Assembly (NCBI RefSeq): GCF_014203325.1
Contig: NZ_JACHIV010000001.1
Location: 1,303,501 to 1,367,500 of the forward strand
DNA length: 64,000 nt
Direction of reading: 5' to 3'
DNA from: Saccharopolyspora gloriosae
Lineage (GTDB): Bacteria; Actinomycetota; Actinomycetes; Mycobacteriales; Pseudonocardiaceae
The translations under genes were made by a program, and so were the position numbers. Of this stretch, positions 21,536 to 30,433 are shown piece by piece (position 1 is the stretch's first letter; every line of letters starts with the position of its first letter). A model generated the notes under the pieces. It was not told the origin of the DNA and did not search any database. It was given only the letters and a program-made list of their open reading frames with translations.

Positions 21536-24500
21536 ATGAGCAATGGCAACTCGTCACGTTCGGGTTCGGCTCCTTCTCCGGCGCGGTACGGCTTCAGCGA
21601 TGTCGTTCGCGCGGAACAGCAACTGCGGGCGGCCGGGTGGTGGTCCGACGCGGGGCCGACGGACGAGCCGGTGGTCTCGGCGCTGTCGCGTGCTCCCGAT
21701 CCCGATCTGGCGCTGCTCGCGGTGGATCGACTGCGCGAGGCCGCGGCCGACGAGTGGCCGGAGCTGGCGAAGGAACTGGCGGCGGACACCGCTGTTCGTG
21801 GCGGGCTCATCGGAGTGCTGGGAGCGTCGAGCGCGTTCGCCGATCACCTGGTGGCGTATCCGCAGGACTGGCGCCGGTTGCGTCCGAGGCCGGCGGGTGA
21901 GCGGCCCGACGTCGCGGCGTTGACCGACGAGCTGGTGAATTCGGTGCGCTCGGCGGACGGTGTCCTCACCGGCACCGAGGCGATCAGCGCGCTGCGCGGC
22001 GCGTACCGAGGGCTGCTGCTGGAGGTGGCCGCAGCCGACCTGCGCCCGATCGTGGAACGGGACCTGGCCGGGGCGTCCTTCGAGGACGTCGCGGCGGGAC
22101 TGTCGGACCTCGCGGTCGCGGCGCTGCGCGCGGCCCTGGTGGTGGGGGCCGCGGAGCTGACCGGCAGGGAAGGCGGGGACAGCGCCGAGGACCTCGCGGT
22201 GATCGCGATGGGCAAGACCGGTGGCCGGGAGCTCAACTACGTCAGCGATGTCGACGTCGTGTTCGTCGCGAAGTCCGAGGAAGCGCTGCCGGGTGCGACA
22301 AAGCTCGCCAGCATGATGATGCGCGTCGCGGGGCCGGCGTTCTTCGAGGTGGACGCGGCACTGCGTCCGGAGGGCAAGGCGGGTGCGCTGGTGCGCACCC
22401 TCGACGGCTACCAGAGCTATTACCGCAGGTGGGCCCGGACGTGGGAGTTCCAGGCGTTGCTGAAGGCGCGGCCGGTCGCGGGCGACGTCGAGTTGGGGCA
22501 GCAGTACGTGGACGCGGTGTGGCCGCAGGTGTGGACCGCCGCAGAACGGGAGGACTTCGTCCCCGACGTGCGATCGATGCGCCGCCGGGTCGAAGATCAC
22601 GTGCCCGCTGAACTGTCCGAACGGGAGCTCAAGCTGGGCCCCGGCGGGCTGCGGGACGTGGAGTTCGCGGTGCAGCTGCTGCAGATGGTGCACGGTCGCA
22701 GCGACGCGGACCTGCGGAGCCCGAGCACGGTCGACGCGTTGCGCTCGCTAGGCGAAGGCGGTTACGTCGCCCGTGCCGACGCCGCGGACCTCGTCGAGTC
22801 CTACCGGTTCCTGCGCACCCTGGAACACCGGGTGCAGCTGCGGCGGTTGCGCCGCACCCACCTGCTGCCCGAACTGGACGACAAGGACGGGCTGCACGTG
22901 CTGGCGCGTTCGGTGGGGCTGCGTTCCAGCGGGCGCCGCAGCGCGGGTGAGGTGCTGGTCGCCGAGTACCGCAGGCACAGCAACCGGGTGCGCAGGCTGC
23001 ACGAGAAGTTGTTCTACCGCCCGCTGCTGGAGGCGGTGGCGAAGGTTCCGACGGACGCGTTGCGGCTCACCACCGGCGCCGCGGTGCAACGGCTCGCGGC
23101 GCTGGGGTACAGCTCGCCGGAGGGCGCGCTGCGGCACATCGAGGCGCTGACCTCGGGGGTGTCGCGCCGGGCGCACATCCAGGGCGCGCTGCTGCCGATG
23201 CTGCTGGACCTGCTGGCGAACACGCCGGACCCGGACGGCGGTTTGCTGGCGTACCGGAAGGTGTCCGAGGCGCTGGCGGAAACGCCCTGGTACCTGCGGT
23301 TGCTGCGGGACGAAGGGGTGGTCGCCGAACGGCTCGCGCAGCTGCTCGGGACGTCGAAGCTCGTGCCGGAGCTGTTGGTGCGCGCGCCGGAGGTGCTGCG
23401 GCTGCTCTCGGACACCCCGGCCCTGGCCGAGCGGGATCCGCGGGAGGTCGCGACCTCGCTGCGCAGCGCGGTCGCGCGGCACGCGGAGCCGAGCCGGGCG
23501 GTGGCGGCGGCGCGGTCGTTGCGCCGCCACGAACTGTTGCGCATCGCGTGCGCCGACCTGCTGGGCCTGTTGCCGCCGACGGAGGTGTTCCGGGCGCTGT
23601 CGAGCGTGTGGGCCGCGGTGCTGGAGGCCGCGCTGGACACCTCGGTGCGCGACGTGGCGGCCCGGCCGGAGTGGCAGACGGTGCCCGCGCGGATCGCGGT
23701 GATCGGCATGGGGCGCCTCGGCGGCGCGGAGCTCGGGTACGGATCGGACGCCGACGTGATGTTCGTGTGCGAACCGCTGCCGGAGGTGCCGGAGTCCACG
23801 GCGGTCCGCTTCGCCACGTCGGTGGTGGAGCAGGTGCGCCGCCTGCTGGGTGCGCCGAGTCAGGACCCGCCGCTGGAAGTGGACATCGACCTCCGCCCGG
23901 AGGGCCGCAGCGGCCCGTTGGTGCGCACCGTCGACTCGTACCTCAACTACTACCGCCGCTGGGGCGAGGTGTGGGAGGCGCAGGCGCTGCTGCGGGCCCG
24001 GCCGGTCGCGGGCGACTCGGAGCTGGGCGAGCGGTTCTGCACGGCCATCGACCCGATCCGGTACCCGGACGGTGGCCTGGACGACGCTCGCATCCGGGAG
24101 ATCCGCCGGATCAAGGCCCGGGTCGACTCGGAACGCCTGCCGCGCGGCGCCGACCCGGCCACGCACACCAAGCTGGGCCGCGGCGGGCTCGCCGACGTCG
24201 AGTGGACCTTGCAGCTGGTGCAGTTGCGCCACGGCCACGAGCACGAATCGTTGCGCGTCACCTCGACGATGCGAGGACTGGACGCAGCGGTGCAGGTCGG
24301 GGTGCTGGACGAGCAGGACGCCGCGGAGCTCGGCGAGGCGTGGACGTTGGCGATGCGGTCCCGCAACGCGGTGATGCTGGTGCGCGGCAAGTCCGGTGAC
24401 CAGCTGCCCAAGCAGGTGCGGGAGCTGACCGCGGTGGCCGCGGCGCTCGGCTACTCCGGCGACGTCGACACCGGCGAGGTGCTCGACGACTACCTGCGGG

Positions 24501-24550
24501 TGACCCGGCGTGCCCGGGCCGTGGTGGAGCGGGTGTTCTACGAGGACTGA
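21536..24550 (+). CDS. glnE: Bifunctional glutamine synthetase adenylyltransferase/deadenylase
   Basis: Adds AMP to, and removes it from, the regulatory tyrosine of GlnA according to nitrogen status. About 1004 residues, as expected. Two nucleotidyltransferase domains are seen: the deadenylylating one with GKTGGRELNYVSDVDVV (about 225-241) and the adenylylating one with GMGRLGGAELGYGSDADVMF (about 724-743), each followed by a GlnD-PII-UR-like helical part ending RARAVVERVFYED. The ATG at 21536 fits mycobacterial GlnE length but has GGAG only one base away. An upstream GTG at 21479 overlaps the preceding stop (GTGA) and would add 19 residues. In mycobacteria glnE lies directly between glnA1 and glnA2; here an rrn operon and other genes intervene. 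Confidence 0.97.
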   Translation: MSNGNSSRSGSAPSPARYGFSDVVRAEQQLRAAGWWSDAGPTDEPVVSALSRAPDPDLALLAVDRLREAAADEWPELAKELAADTAVRGGLIGVLGASSAFADHLVAYPQDWRRLRPRPAGERPDVAALTDELVNSVRSADGVLTGTEAISALRGAYRGLLLEVAAADLRPIVERDLAGASFEDVAAGLSDLAVAALRAALVVGAAELTGREGGDSAEDLAVIAMGKTGGRELNYVSDVDVVFVAKSEEALPGATKLASMMMRVAGPAFFEVDAALRPEGKAGALVRTLDGYQSYYRRWARTWEFQALLKARPVAGDVELGQQYVDAVWPQVWTAAEREDFVPDVRSMRRRVEDHVPAELSERELKLGPGGLRDVEFAVQLLQMVHGRSDADLRSPSTVDALRSLGEGGYVARADAADLVESYRFLRTLEHRVQLRRLRRTHLLPELDDKDGLHVLARSVGLRSSGRRSAGEVLVAEYRRHSNRVRRLHEKLFYRPLLEAVAKVPTDALRLTTGAAVQRLAALGYSSPEGALRHIEALTSGVSRRAHIQGALLPMLLDLLANTPDPDGGLLAYRKVSEALAETPWYLRLLRDEGVVAERLAQLLGTSKLVPELLVRAPEVLRLLSDTPALAERDPREVATSLRSAVARHAEPSRAVAAARSLRRHELLRIACADLLGLLPPTEVFRALSSVWAAVLEAALDTSVRDVAARPEWQTVPARIAVIGMGRLGGAELGYGSDADVMFVCEPLPEVPESTAVRFATSVVEQVRRLLGAPSQDPPLEVDIDLRPEGRSGPLVRTVDSYLNYYRRWGEVWEAQALLRARPVAGDSELGERFCTAIDPIRYPDGGLDDARIREIRRIKARVDSERLPRGADPATHTKLGRGGLADVEWTLQLVQLRHGHEHESLRVTSTMRGLDAAVQVGVLDEQDAAELGEAWTLAMRSRNAVMLVRGKSGDQLPKQVRELTAVAAALGYSGDVDTGEVLDDYLRVTRRARAVVERVFYED

Positions 24551-25257
24551 GCCGTCCTGCGCGGAGGGGCTCGTCGACGTGCTCGGCGCGGGTCGCCTCG
24601 CCTGATCGAGACCGCCGGGCCCGCGTCGGTGTACGGCGAGCGCTCGTCGGCCGCCTCCACCGGGCGGGGACGTACCGGGCGGTCCCCTGTGCGCTATTCG
24701 GGTGCAGCGGAGGCGGGCTTCGGCAGGTGTGCGGACGGCCGAGCGGGGCGTACCGGCCAGTTATTCCGGTTCTGGTTGGTATCGGATTGCCCCGCGACGG
24801 CGGTTCCCGTGCTTTTGCGGATTATTCTGCGCTGCTTGTTCCCGTCAACGGTGGTCACGGTGCCGACGTGTTCGGTTGCGGGCTGAAGCGGCCGAATGGG
24901 GCTCATTTCCGCGCCGGAGACCCCGCGTGTTCCTGCACGTGCAAATGCACTGCCTTGAGGAATTGTCGGCTGGTTGCCCGGATCGCCTGTGAGAATGTGC
25001 ACGGCCGGTGATCACGGTCGTGGAAGCGCCTCGCCTGCGCCGGAGCACTGCTCGCTGTGCTGGGGAATCGTATTCGGCGAGCGCATCAAGGCTCTCGCGA
25101 AAGTCCAATTCGGACGATTGTGGGATGGCGGTGGAGCCTTGAATTTCTGCGGAACAGCCCATTCGGAGGTCTTCCCGTCGCTATCGTGACGGTAACCTTC
25201 TCGCACCGCGAACGGTGCGCGCATGACCGGCGTCCGGGCGGGTCCGAATAGGAGTGC
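24551..25257. other. AT-richer non-coding gap downstream of glnE
   Basis: About 700 bp with noticeably lower GC than its surroundings around 24750-24880 and 25080-25200. No frame on either strand shows a domain or GC-rich third positions. A hairpin with a CGAA loop (CGCACCG/CGGTGCG, 25202-25219) lies 38 bp before the SMP-30 gene. No tRNA or mobile-element end was found. It may be a decayed gene. Confidence 0.5.
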
Positions 25258-26127
25258 ATGGTGGCCGAGGACTTCGAATTACTCGTCGACCGGCAGGCGC
25301 TTTGCGGCGCCGGGCCGTTGTGGATGTCGACGCTGAATTGCCTGTACTGGGTGGACGTGCTGCGCAGGGAACTGCACAGCTACCACCGCGATTCCGAGGC
25401 GGACGAGGTTCAAGTCCTACCTGGAGTCGTCACGGCGCTCGGCGCGACCCGCAACGGACAGCTCATCGCGGCCGCCGACAGAGGGTTCTCCCGGCTCTTC
25501 CCCGGGCGGGCCGCACTCGAACCCATCACCGGCGTGCAGGCCGGCGACCGGATGAGCGGCGGCGCCTGCGACCCGGCGGGCAGATTCGTCGCGGGCACCC
25601 TCACCCACAGCCGCGAGGCGAAGCGCAGCGCGCTGTACGTGCTGGACGGGACGCGCGCGCGGGTGCTCGTGGACGGGTTGACGCTCTCCGGCGGGATCGG
25701 CTGGAGCCCGGACGGCGGGACCATGTACGTGATCGACACCGTGCCACGGGTGATCTGGGCCTTCGACTACGACGTGGCGCACGGTCGTGCCGGGCGGGGC
25801 AGGCGGTGGATCGTGTGCAACGAATCCGAAGGCCACCCCGACGGGCTGGCGATGGACAACGAGGGCGGCGTGTGGGTCGCGATGCGCGGCAGCGGCCGGA
25901 TCCACCGCTACAGCCCCGGCGGGGACCTGGAGACGGTGCTGTGGGCGCCGACCCGGCGCATCACGGGGCTGGTGTTCGGCGGGCGCAGGCTGGACGAGAT
26001 GTACGTGACCTCGGCGTGCGCCGGCTACGACGAGCGGGCCCTGGTCGCCGATCCGTACGCGGGCGCGCTGTTCCGCTTCCGGCCCGGATCCACCGGCAGC
26101 CCGCTGGCGCCGTGGAACGGCACGTGA
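25258..26127 (+). CDS. SMP-30/gluconolactonase family protein with altered metal-site residues
   Basis: A 289-residue six-bladed propeller of the SMP-30 family, normally metal-dependent lactonases in sugar-acid pathways. The fold signatures are present (GPLW, DPAGRFVAGTLTH, GWSPDGGTMYVIDT, HPDGLAMD, GGVWVA). Several expected active-site residues are not: the metal Glu of 'GEGP' is Ala18, the Asn-Asp of 'R.ND' is Ser100-Gly101, and the Asn of 'SNG' is Gly145. Only the Asp of PDG (Asp195) and Arg98 remain. This could be a non-enzymatic propeller or one using another site. GGAG lies 3 bases before ATG 25258; the adjacent GTG is an alternative. The gene is monocistronic and ends at a shared terminator with glnA. 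Confidence 0.82.
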   Translation: MVAEDFELLVDRQALCGAGPLWMSTLNCLYWVDVLRRELHSYHRDSEADEVQVLPGVVTALGATRNGQLIAAADRGFSRLFPGRAALEPITGVQAGDRMSGGACDPAGRFVAGTLTHSREAKRSALYVLDGTRARVLVDGLTLSGGIGWSPDGGTMYVIDTVPRVIWAFDYDVAHGRAGRGRRWIVCNESEGHPDGLAMDNEGGVWVAMRGSGRIHRYSPGGDLETVLWAPTRRITGLVFGGRRLDEMYVTSACAGYDERALVADPYAGALFRFRPGSTGSPLAPWNGT

Positions 26128-26155
26128 ACCCCGCGCGACGGGGACGCGCACGAGA

Positions 26156-26195
26156 AAGCGGGCCGGCCGGGAGCACTCTCCCGACCGGCCCGCTT
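26156..26195. terminator. Bidirectional terminator between the SMP-30 gene and glnA
   Basis: An 18-bp stem with one mismatch: arms 26156-26173 (AAGCGGGCCGGCCGGGAG) and 26178-26195, loop CACT. The A-rich left flank gives a U-run for glnA on the minus strand. Confidence 0.85.
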
Positions 26196-26214
26196 CGCGC
26201 TGTGCGCCGGACGA

Positions 26215-27639
26215 TCACACGTCGAAGTACAGGGCGTACTCGTGCGGGTGCGGGCGCAGCCGGATCGGGTCGATCTCGTCCTCGCGCTTGAGGCGAATCC
26301 AGGTCTCGATCAGGTCCGGGGTGAACACGCCGCCTTCGAGCAGGTAGTCGTGGTCCTCCTCGAGCCGGTCGATGACCTTCTCCAGGCTGTCCGGGACCTG
26401 CGGGACGTTCTTGGCCTCCTCGGGCGGCAGCTCGTAGAGGTCCTTGTCGATCGGCTCCGGCGGCTCGATCTTGTTCTTGATGCCGTCGAGGCCGGCCATC
26501 ATCATCGCCGCGAACGCCAGGTACGGGTTGCCCGACGGGTCCGGACAGCGGAACTCGACGCGCTTGGCCTTCGGGTTGCTGCCGGTGATCGGGATGCGCA
26601 TGCAGGCGGAGCGGTTGCGCTGCGAGTACACCAGGTTCACCGGCGCCTCGTAGCCCGGCACCAGTCGGTGGTACGAGTTGATCGTCGGGTTGGTGAACGC
26701 CAGCAGGCTCGGGGCGTGGTGCAGGATGCCGCCGATGTAGTGCCGCGCCATGTCGGAGAGCCCGCCGTAGCCGGACTCGTCGTAGAACAGCGGAGAGCCG
26801 TCCTTCCACAGCGACATGTGGCTGTGCATGCCGGAGCCGTTGTCACCGAACAGCGGCTTGGGCATGAAGGTGACCGTGCGGCCGTCCTCCGCAGCGGTGT
26901 TCTTCACGATGTACTTGAACAGCTGCAGGTCGTCCGCGGCGTGCAGCATCGTGTTGAACTTGTAGTTGATCTCCGTCTGGCCACCGGTGCCGACCTCGTG
27001 GTGGGCGCGCTCGATGGTGAACCCGGCGTCGCTCAGCTCGGTGGAGATCTTGTCGCGCAGGTCCGCGAAGTGGTCGTAGGGCGGGACCGGGAAGTAGCCG
27101 CCCTTCATCCGGGTCTTGTAGCCCTTGTTGCCGCCCTCTTCGTCGCGCTCGGTGTTCCACCAGCCCTCGACGGAGTCGACTTCGGCGAAGCTGCGGTTCG
27201 GGCCCTCGCCGAAGCGGACCGAGTCGAAGATGTAGAACTCGGCTTCGGCGCCGAAGAAGACGGTGTCGGCGATGCCGGACTCGGCCAGGTACTGCTCGGC
27301 CTTGCGCGCGATGTTGCGCGGGTCGCGGCTGTAGGGCTCCAGCGTGAACGGGTCGTGCACGAAGAAGTTCAGGATGAGCGTCTTCTGGGCGCGGTACGGG
27401 TCGATGCGCGCGGTGTACGGGTCCGGCAGCAGCAGCATGTCCGACTCGTGGATCGACTGGAACCCTCGGACCGAGGAGCCGTCGAAGGCCAGCCCTTCGG
27501 TGAAGGAGTCCTGGTCGAACGCCGAGGCGGGCACCGTGAAGTGCTGCATGACACCCGGCAGGTCGCAGAACCGGACATCGACGTACTTCACGTCCTCATC
27601 GGAGATGAAGCGCAGGACCTCGTCTGGATTCTTGAACAC
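26215..27639 (-). CDS. glnA: Glutamine synthetase I, GSI-beta (main ammonia-assimilating enzyme)
   Basis: Dodecameric cytosolic enzyme making glutamine from glutamate, ammonia and ATP. Motifs: [29 protein letters not shown], the metal and ammonia residues in [11 protein letters not shown], and NRSACMRIP. The adenylylation loop [12 protein letters not shown] carries the GlnE target tyrosine at about residue 402 of the 474-residue form. I chose the GTG at 27639 because AAGGAG lies nine bases upstream and the length then matches M. tuberculosis GlnA1. A GTG at 27657 would add six residues. A GlnR box lies about 90 bp upstream. Downstream is a strong terminator, so it is transcribed alone. Confidence 0.98.
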   Translation of the reverse strand: MFKNPDEVLRFISDEDVKYVDVRFCDLPGVMQHFTVPASAFDQDSFTEGLAFDGSSVRGFQSIHESDMLLLPDPYTARIDPYRAQKTLILNFFVHDPFTLEPYSRDPRNIARKAEQYLAESGIADTVFFGAEAEFYIFDSVRFGEGPNRSFAEVDSVEGWWNTERDEEGGNKGYKTRMKGGYFPVPPYDHFADLRDKISTELSDAGFTIERAHHEVGTGGQTEINYKFNTMLHAADDLQLFKYIVKNTAAEDGRTVTFMPKPLFGDNGSGMHSHMSLWKDGSPLFYDESGYGGLSDMARHYIGGILHHAPSLLAFTNPTINSYHRLVPGYEAPVNLVYSQRNRSACMRIPITGSNPKAKRVEFRCPDPSGNPYLAFAAMMMAGLDGIKNKIEPPEPIDKDLYELPPEEAKNVPQVPDSLEKVIDRLEEDHDYLLEGGVFTPDLIETWIRLKREDEIDPIRLRPHPHEYALYFDV

Positions 27640-27728
27640 CCTCGATGGCTCCTTCACGCACTGATTGACTGCTCACCGGCGCGCGTGCTTCGAGCTCACC
27701 GGCTCGTCGCCAACGTTATGTCACGGGT

Positions 27729-27766
27729 GTTGCTCGGCCGTCACCTTGATGTTTCGCCGACGTTAA
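27729..27766 (-). promoter_or_regulatory. GlnR binding site upstream of glnA
   Basis: On the minus strand the order is TTAAC-N6-GAAAC-N6-GTGAC-N6-GCAAC, matching the two-dimer GlnR consensus (gTnAC-N6-GaAAC repeated) with exact six-base spacers. It lies between glnA and the divergent RDD gene and should place glnA under global nitrogen control. Confidence 0.85.
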
Positions 27767-27865
27767 CGACCGCCTGAACGGGTGAGGCCGGTTACGCAGG
27801 GCAGATCAGCACGCGGCGTCGGCGCCGGTCGGTTTCGCTCTGCCGTGCGGTCGTAGGCTGGAGGC

Positions 27866-28369
27866 GTGGGCGAGAAGACGGGATCCCGATCCGAGATGAG
27901 CAGCCAGAACAGCGGGAGCGACGACTCCGGCGAAGCCCCGGCGGAGGGTATCGGTGGCCTGTTCGGCCACGGTCCCCGGCCGCGGTGGCGCGGTGAGTGG
28001 CTCGGGTTGCCGGAGAGCGGGCAGGGCGCGGTCGCCACCGGTGGCCGCAGGTTGCTCGGGTTCGTGGTGGACATCCTGCTGGCCGCGCTGGTCGCGGGAC
28101 TGTTCACGGCACCGGAACTGCCCGCGAACTGGAGCCTGCTGTCCTGGTTCCTGATCACCGCGGTGCCCGTGGCCTTCGTGGGGTTCACGCCCGGGATGCT
28201 GGTCACCGGCATCTGGGTCGTCCGGGTGGACGGTCCCGGCGCGGTGGGCGTGTGGCGTGCGCTGGTGCGCGCCGTGCTGACGGGCGTGCTGATCCCCGCG
28301 GTGATCCGCAACGTCGACGGGAGGTCCTGGCTGGACCGGCTCACCGGGACCGTGGTGGTCCGGCGCTGA
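27866..28369 (+). CDS. RDD family membrane protein
   Basis: A 167-residue integral membrane protein. A hydrophilic amino tail of about 55 residues leads into the RDD domain: the GGRRLLGFVVDILLA helix with the characteristic Arg and Asp, a second helix (LSWFLITAVPVAFVGF), GMLVTGIWVVRVDG and the terminal DRLTGTVVVRR. RDD proteins are poorly understood; some act in ion or sodium transport. The start is GTG 27866; an internal ATG at 27896 is possible. It is divergent from glnA, the position of mycobacterial Rv2219A, and convergent with the DUF4191 gene. Confidence 0.85.
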   Translation: MGEKTGSRSEMSSQNSGSDDSGEAPAEGIGGLFGHGPRPRWRGEWLGLPESGQGAVATGGRRLLGFVVDILLAALVAGLFTAPELPANWSLLSWFLITAVPVAFVGFTPGMLVTGIWVVRVDGPGAVGVWRALVRAVLTGVLIPAVIRNVDGRSWLDRLTGTVVVRR

Positions 28370-28440
28370 CGCGGGCGGCCGTTCGCCGGCGGCGCGGCGC
28401 CCGCCAGCAGGGACCCGCCCGTCGAGGCGGCGCGGGGACG

Positions 28441-28485
28441 AAAAAAGACGCGGACCCGGCGGGACGTGCCCGGCGGATCCGCGTC
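28441..28485 (-). terminator. Terminator of the DUF4191 gene
   Basis: The stem GACGCGGA (28447-28454) with TCCGCGTC (28478-28485) encloses a second GGG/CCC hairpin. The A6 flank at 28441-28446 becomes U6 on the minus strand. It may also stop RDD transcription. Confidence 0.83.
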
Positions 28486-28498
28486 GAAGTCGTACGGC

Positions 28499-29227
28499 TC
28501 AGCGGCGGCGCATGGCGCGCTGCACGTTGCGCATCTTGGCGCCCTGCGGCATCGGGCCCTTCGGCATCGCGTTGCCGCGGCTGCTCGCCAGCGCCGAGAG
28601 CCGGTTCTCCAGCGAGTCGACCTGGCCCGCGTTGATGTTGCGCGGGAGCTTCATCATGTGCGTCTGGAGCTTGCTCAGCGGCACCTGGCCCTCTTCGCCG
28701 CCGATCATGATCTCGTAGATCGGCGTCTCGCCGACCAGCCGAGCCACCCGCTTCTTCTCCTGCGCCATCAGCGACTTCACCCGGCTCGGGGCGCCCTCGC
28801 CGACCAGCACGATGCCGGGGCGGCCGATCACCCGGTGCACCGCGTCGAGCTGCGCGGTTCCGGCCACGGCCTGGGACAGCTTCCAGTTGCCGCGCATGTT
28901 CTCCAGCGCCCAACCCGCCGCGCCGGGCTGGCCGTCGGCCTTGCGGTACACCGTCGCCTGCACCCGGCGGCCGAAGATGATCACGGCGCCGAGCAGGCCC
29001 AGCGCGATGCCCACCGGCAGGAACGCCCAGTGCAGGTTCCAGATCATGCCGATGAAGAAGACCGCGACCGCGACCACCAGGAAGATGCCGATCATCAACG
29101 GCAGCAGCAGGCGGTCCTCGCGGCGTTGCATCTGGAACGCTTGCCAGATCTGCCCGATGCGACCGCGGAAGGCCGCGCGCCGTTCCTTCTTCGCCGCCTT
29201 CTTGGCTGCCTTGTCCTGGTTGGCCAT
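28499..29227 (-). CDS. DUF4191 membrane protein
   Basis: A 242-residue conserved actinobacterial membrane protein equivalent in position to mycobacterial Rv2219. A lysine/arginine-rich amino tail (MANQDKAAKKAAKKERR) precedes two close transmembrane helices (about 47-69 and 73-93: LLLPLMIGIFLVVAVAVFFI and HWAFLPVGIALGLLGAVIIF). The remaining soluble domain includes MRGNWKLSQAVAGTAQLDAV and GRPGIVLVGEG, and a basic tail ending RAMRRR. The ATG at 29227 has AAAGG just upstream and begins the conserved basic tail. Function unknown. It is downstream of lipA, probably in the lipoate operon direction, with a terminator between them. Confidence 0.85.
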   Translation of the reverse strand: MANQDKAAKKAAKKERRAAFRGRIGQIWQAFQMQRREDRLLLPLMIGIFLVVAVAVFFIGMIWNLHWAFLPVGIALGLLGAVIIFGRRVQATVYRKADGQPGAAGWALENMRGNWKLSQAVAGTAQLDAVHRVIGRPGIVLVGEGAPSRVKSLMAQEKKRVARLVGETPIYEIMIGGEEGQVPLSKLQTHMMKLPRNINAGQVDSLENRLSALASSRGNAMPKGPMPQGAKMRNVQRAMRRR

Positions 29228-29293
29228 GCCTTTCAGGATACGGCGGGGCCTCAAGTCCTCCCCAGGCACGGTGCACCTGGCCCGCAGAAACGG

Positions 29294-29328
29294 CACCGCC
29301 CGCCGCGCGAGGTGCGCGACGGGCGGTG
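29294..29328 (-). terminator. lipA terminator
   Basis: Stem CACCGCCC/GGGCGGTG with an inner CGCGC/GCGCG stem. On the minus strand it is followed by GTTTCTG. Confidence 0.7.
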
Positions 29329-29346
29329 AATTCCCTGTTCAGCGGG

Positions 29347-30351
29347 CTACTGGCGGGCGAGCAGGCTGCTGGCCTCCTGCGCGGCGGGCTGCGCCTGCGC
29401 GAGGTGGGAGAGGTTCTCCGGCAGCGGCATGCCGCGGTGCTGGGTGGCCTTGGCGTAGAGCCGGCCCGCGCGGTAGCTGGAACGGACCAGCGGACCGGCC
29501 ATCACACCGGGGAAGCCGATCTCCTCGGCGGCCTTCGTGTGCTCGACGAACTCCTCCGGCTTCACCCAGCGGTCCACCGGGTGGTGGCGCGGGCTGGGCC
29601 GCAGGTACTGGGTGATCGTGATGATGTCGCAACCCGCGTCGTGCAGGTCCTGCAGCGCGGGCCGCACCTCTTCGGGGGTCTCGCCCATGCCCAGGATGAG
29701 GTTGGACTTGGTGACGAGCCCGGCGTCGCGCGCCTCGGTGAGGACCTTGAGCGAGCGGTCGTAGCGGAACGCGGGGCGCATCCGCTTGAACACGCTGGGC
29801 ACGGTCTCCAGGTTGTGCGCGAGCACCTCGGGGCGGGAGCTGAAGACCTCGGCGAGCTGGTCCGGCTCCGCGTTGAAGTCCGGGATCAGCAGCTCGACCC
29901 CGGTGCCGGGGTTCAGGTCGTGGATCTGGCGCACCGTCTCCGCGTACAGCCAGGCGCCGCCGTCGGCGAGGTCGTCCCGCGCCACGCCGGTCACCGTGGA
30001 GTAGCGCAGCCCCATGGCCTGCACCGACTCGGCGACCTTGCGCGGCTCGGTGGTGTCGAGCTCGGCGGGTTTGCCGGTGTCGATCTGGCAGAAGTCGCAG
30101 CGGCGGGTGCACTGGTCACCGCCGATGAGGAAGGTCGCCTCCCGGTCCTCCCAGCATTCGAAGATGTTGGGGCAGCCCGCCTCCTCGCAGACGGTGTTCA
30201 GCCCCTCCCGGCGGACCAAGCCCTTGAGCTCTTGGTACTCGGGACCCATCCGAGCTCGGGTCTTGATCCACGATGGCTTCTTTTCGATGGGCGTCTGGCT
30301 GTTGCGCACTTCCAGACGCAACAACTTCCGCCCCTCTGGCGCCGCAGTCAC
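29347..30351 (-). CDS. lipA: Lipoyl synthase
   Basis: Radical-SAM enzyme that inserts two sulfurs into protein-bound octanoyl groups to form lipoyl cofactor on 2-oxoacid dehydrogenase E2 and GcvH proteins. 334 residues with both clusters: the auxiliary CX4CX5C set at Cys55, Cys60 and Cys66 ([16 protein letters not shown]) and the SAM CX3CX2C set at Cys81, Cys85 and Cys88 (CTRRCDFCQ). The late RSSYRAG serine motif that caps the auxiliary cluster is present. Start GTG. It works with LipB (35.4 kb) and modifies SucB (37.5 kb). Unusually, lipB is not directly adjacent; about 5 kb of unrelated genes separate them. Confidence 0.97.
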   Translation of the reverse strand: MTAAPEGRKLLRLEVRNSQTPIEKKPSWIKTRARMGPEYQELKGLVRREGLNTVCEEAGCPNIFECWEDREATFLIGGDQCTRRCDFCQIDTGKPAELDTTEPRKVAESVQAMGLRYSTVTGVARDDLADGGAWLYAETVRQIHDLNPGTGVELLIPDFNAEPDQLAEVFSSRPEVLAHNLETVPSVFKRMRPAFRYDRSLKVLTEARDAGLVTKSNLILGMGETPEEVRPALQDLHDAGCDIITITQYLRPSPRHHPVDRWVKPEEFVEHTKAAEEIGFPGVMAGPLVRSSYRAGRLYAKATQHRGMPLPENLSHLAQAQPAAQEASSLLARQ

Positions 30352-30433
30352 GCGTTCAGGCTACGCCCCCGACCGGTTCATCCCGAAACCGCGACGGGGG
30401 CGCAGCGGTGATCCGTGCGCCACACCCGGCAGG

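Noticed and set aside
25202-25219. CGCACCG-CGAA-CGGTGCG hairpin as a riboswitch or terminator
   Set aside because: It is a single short stem without a U-run or further structure.
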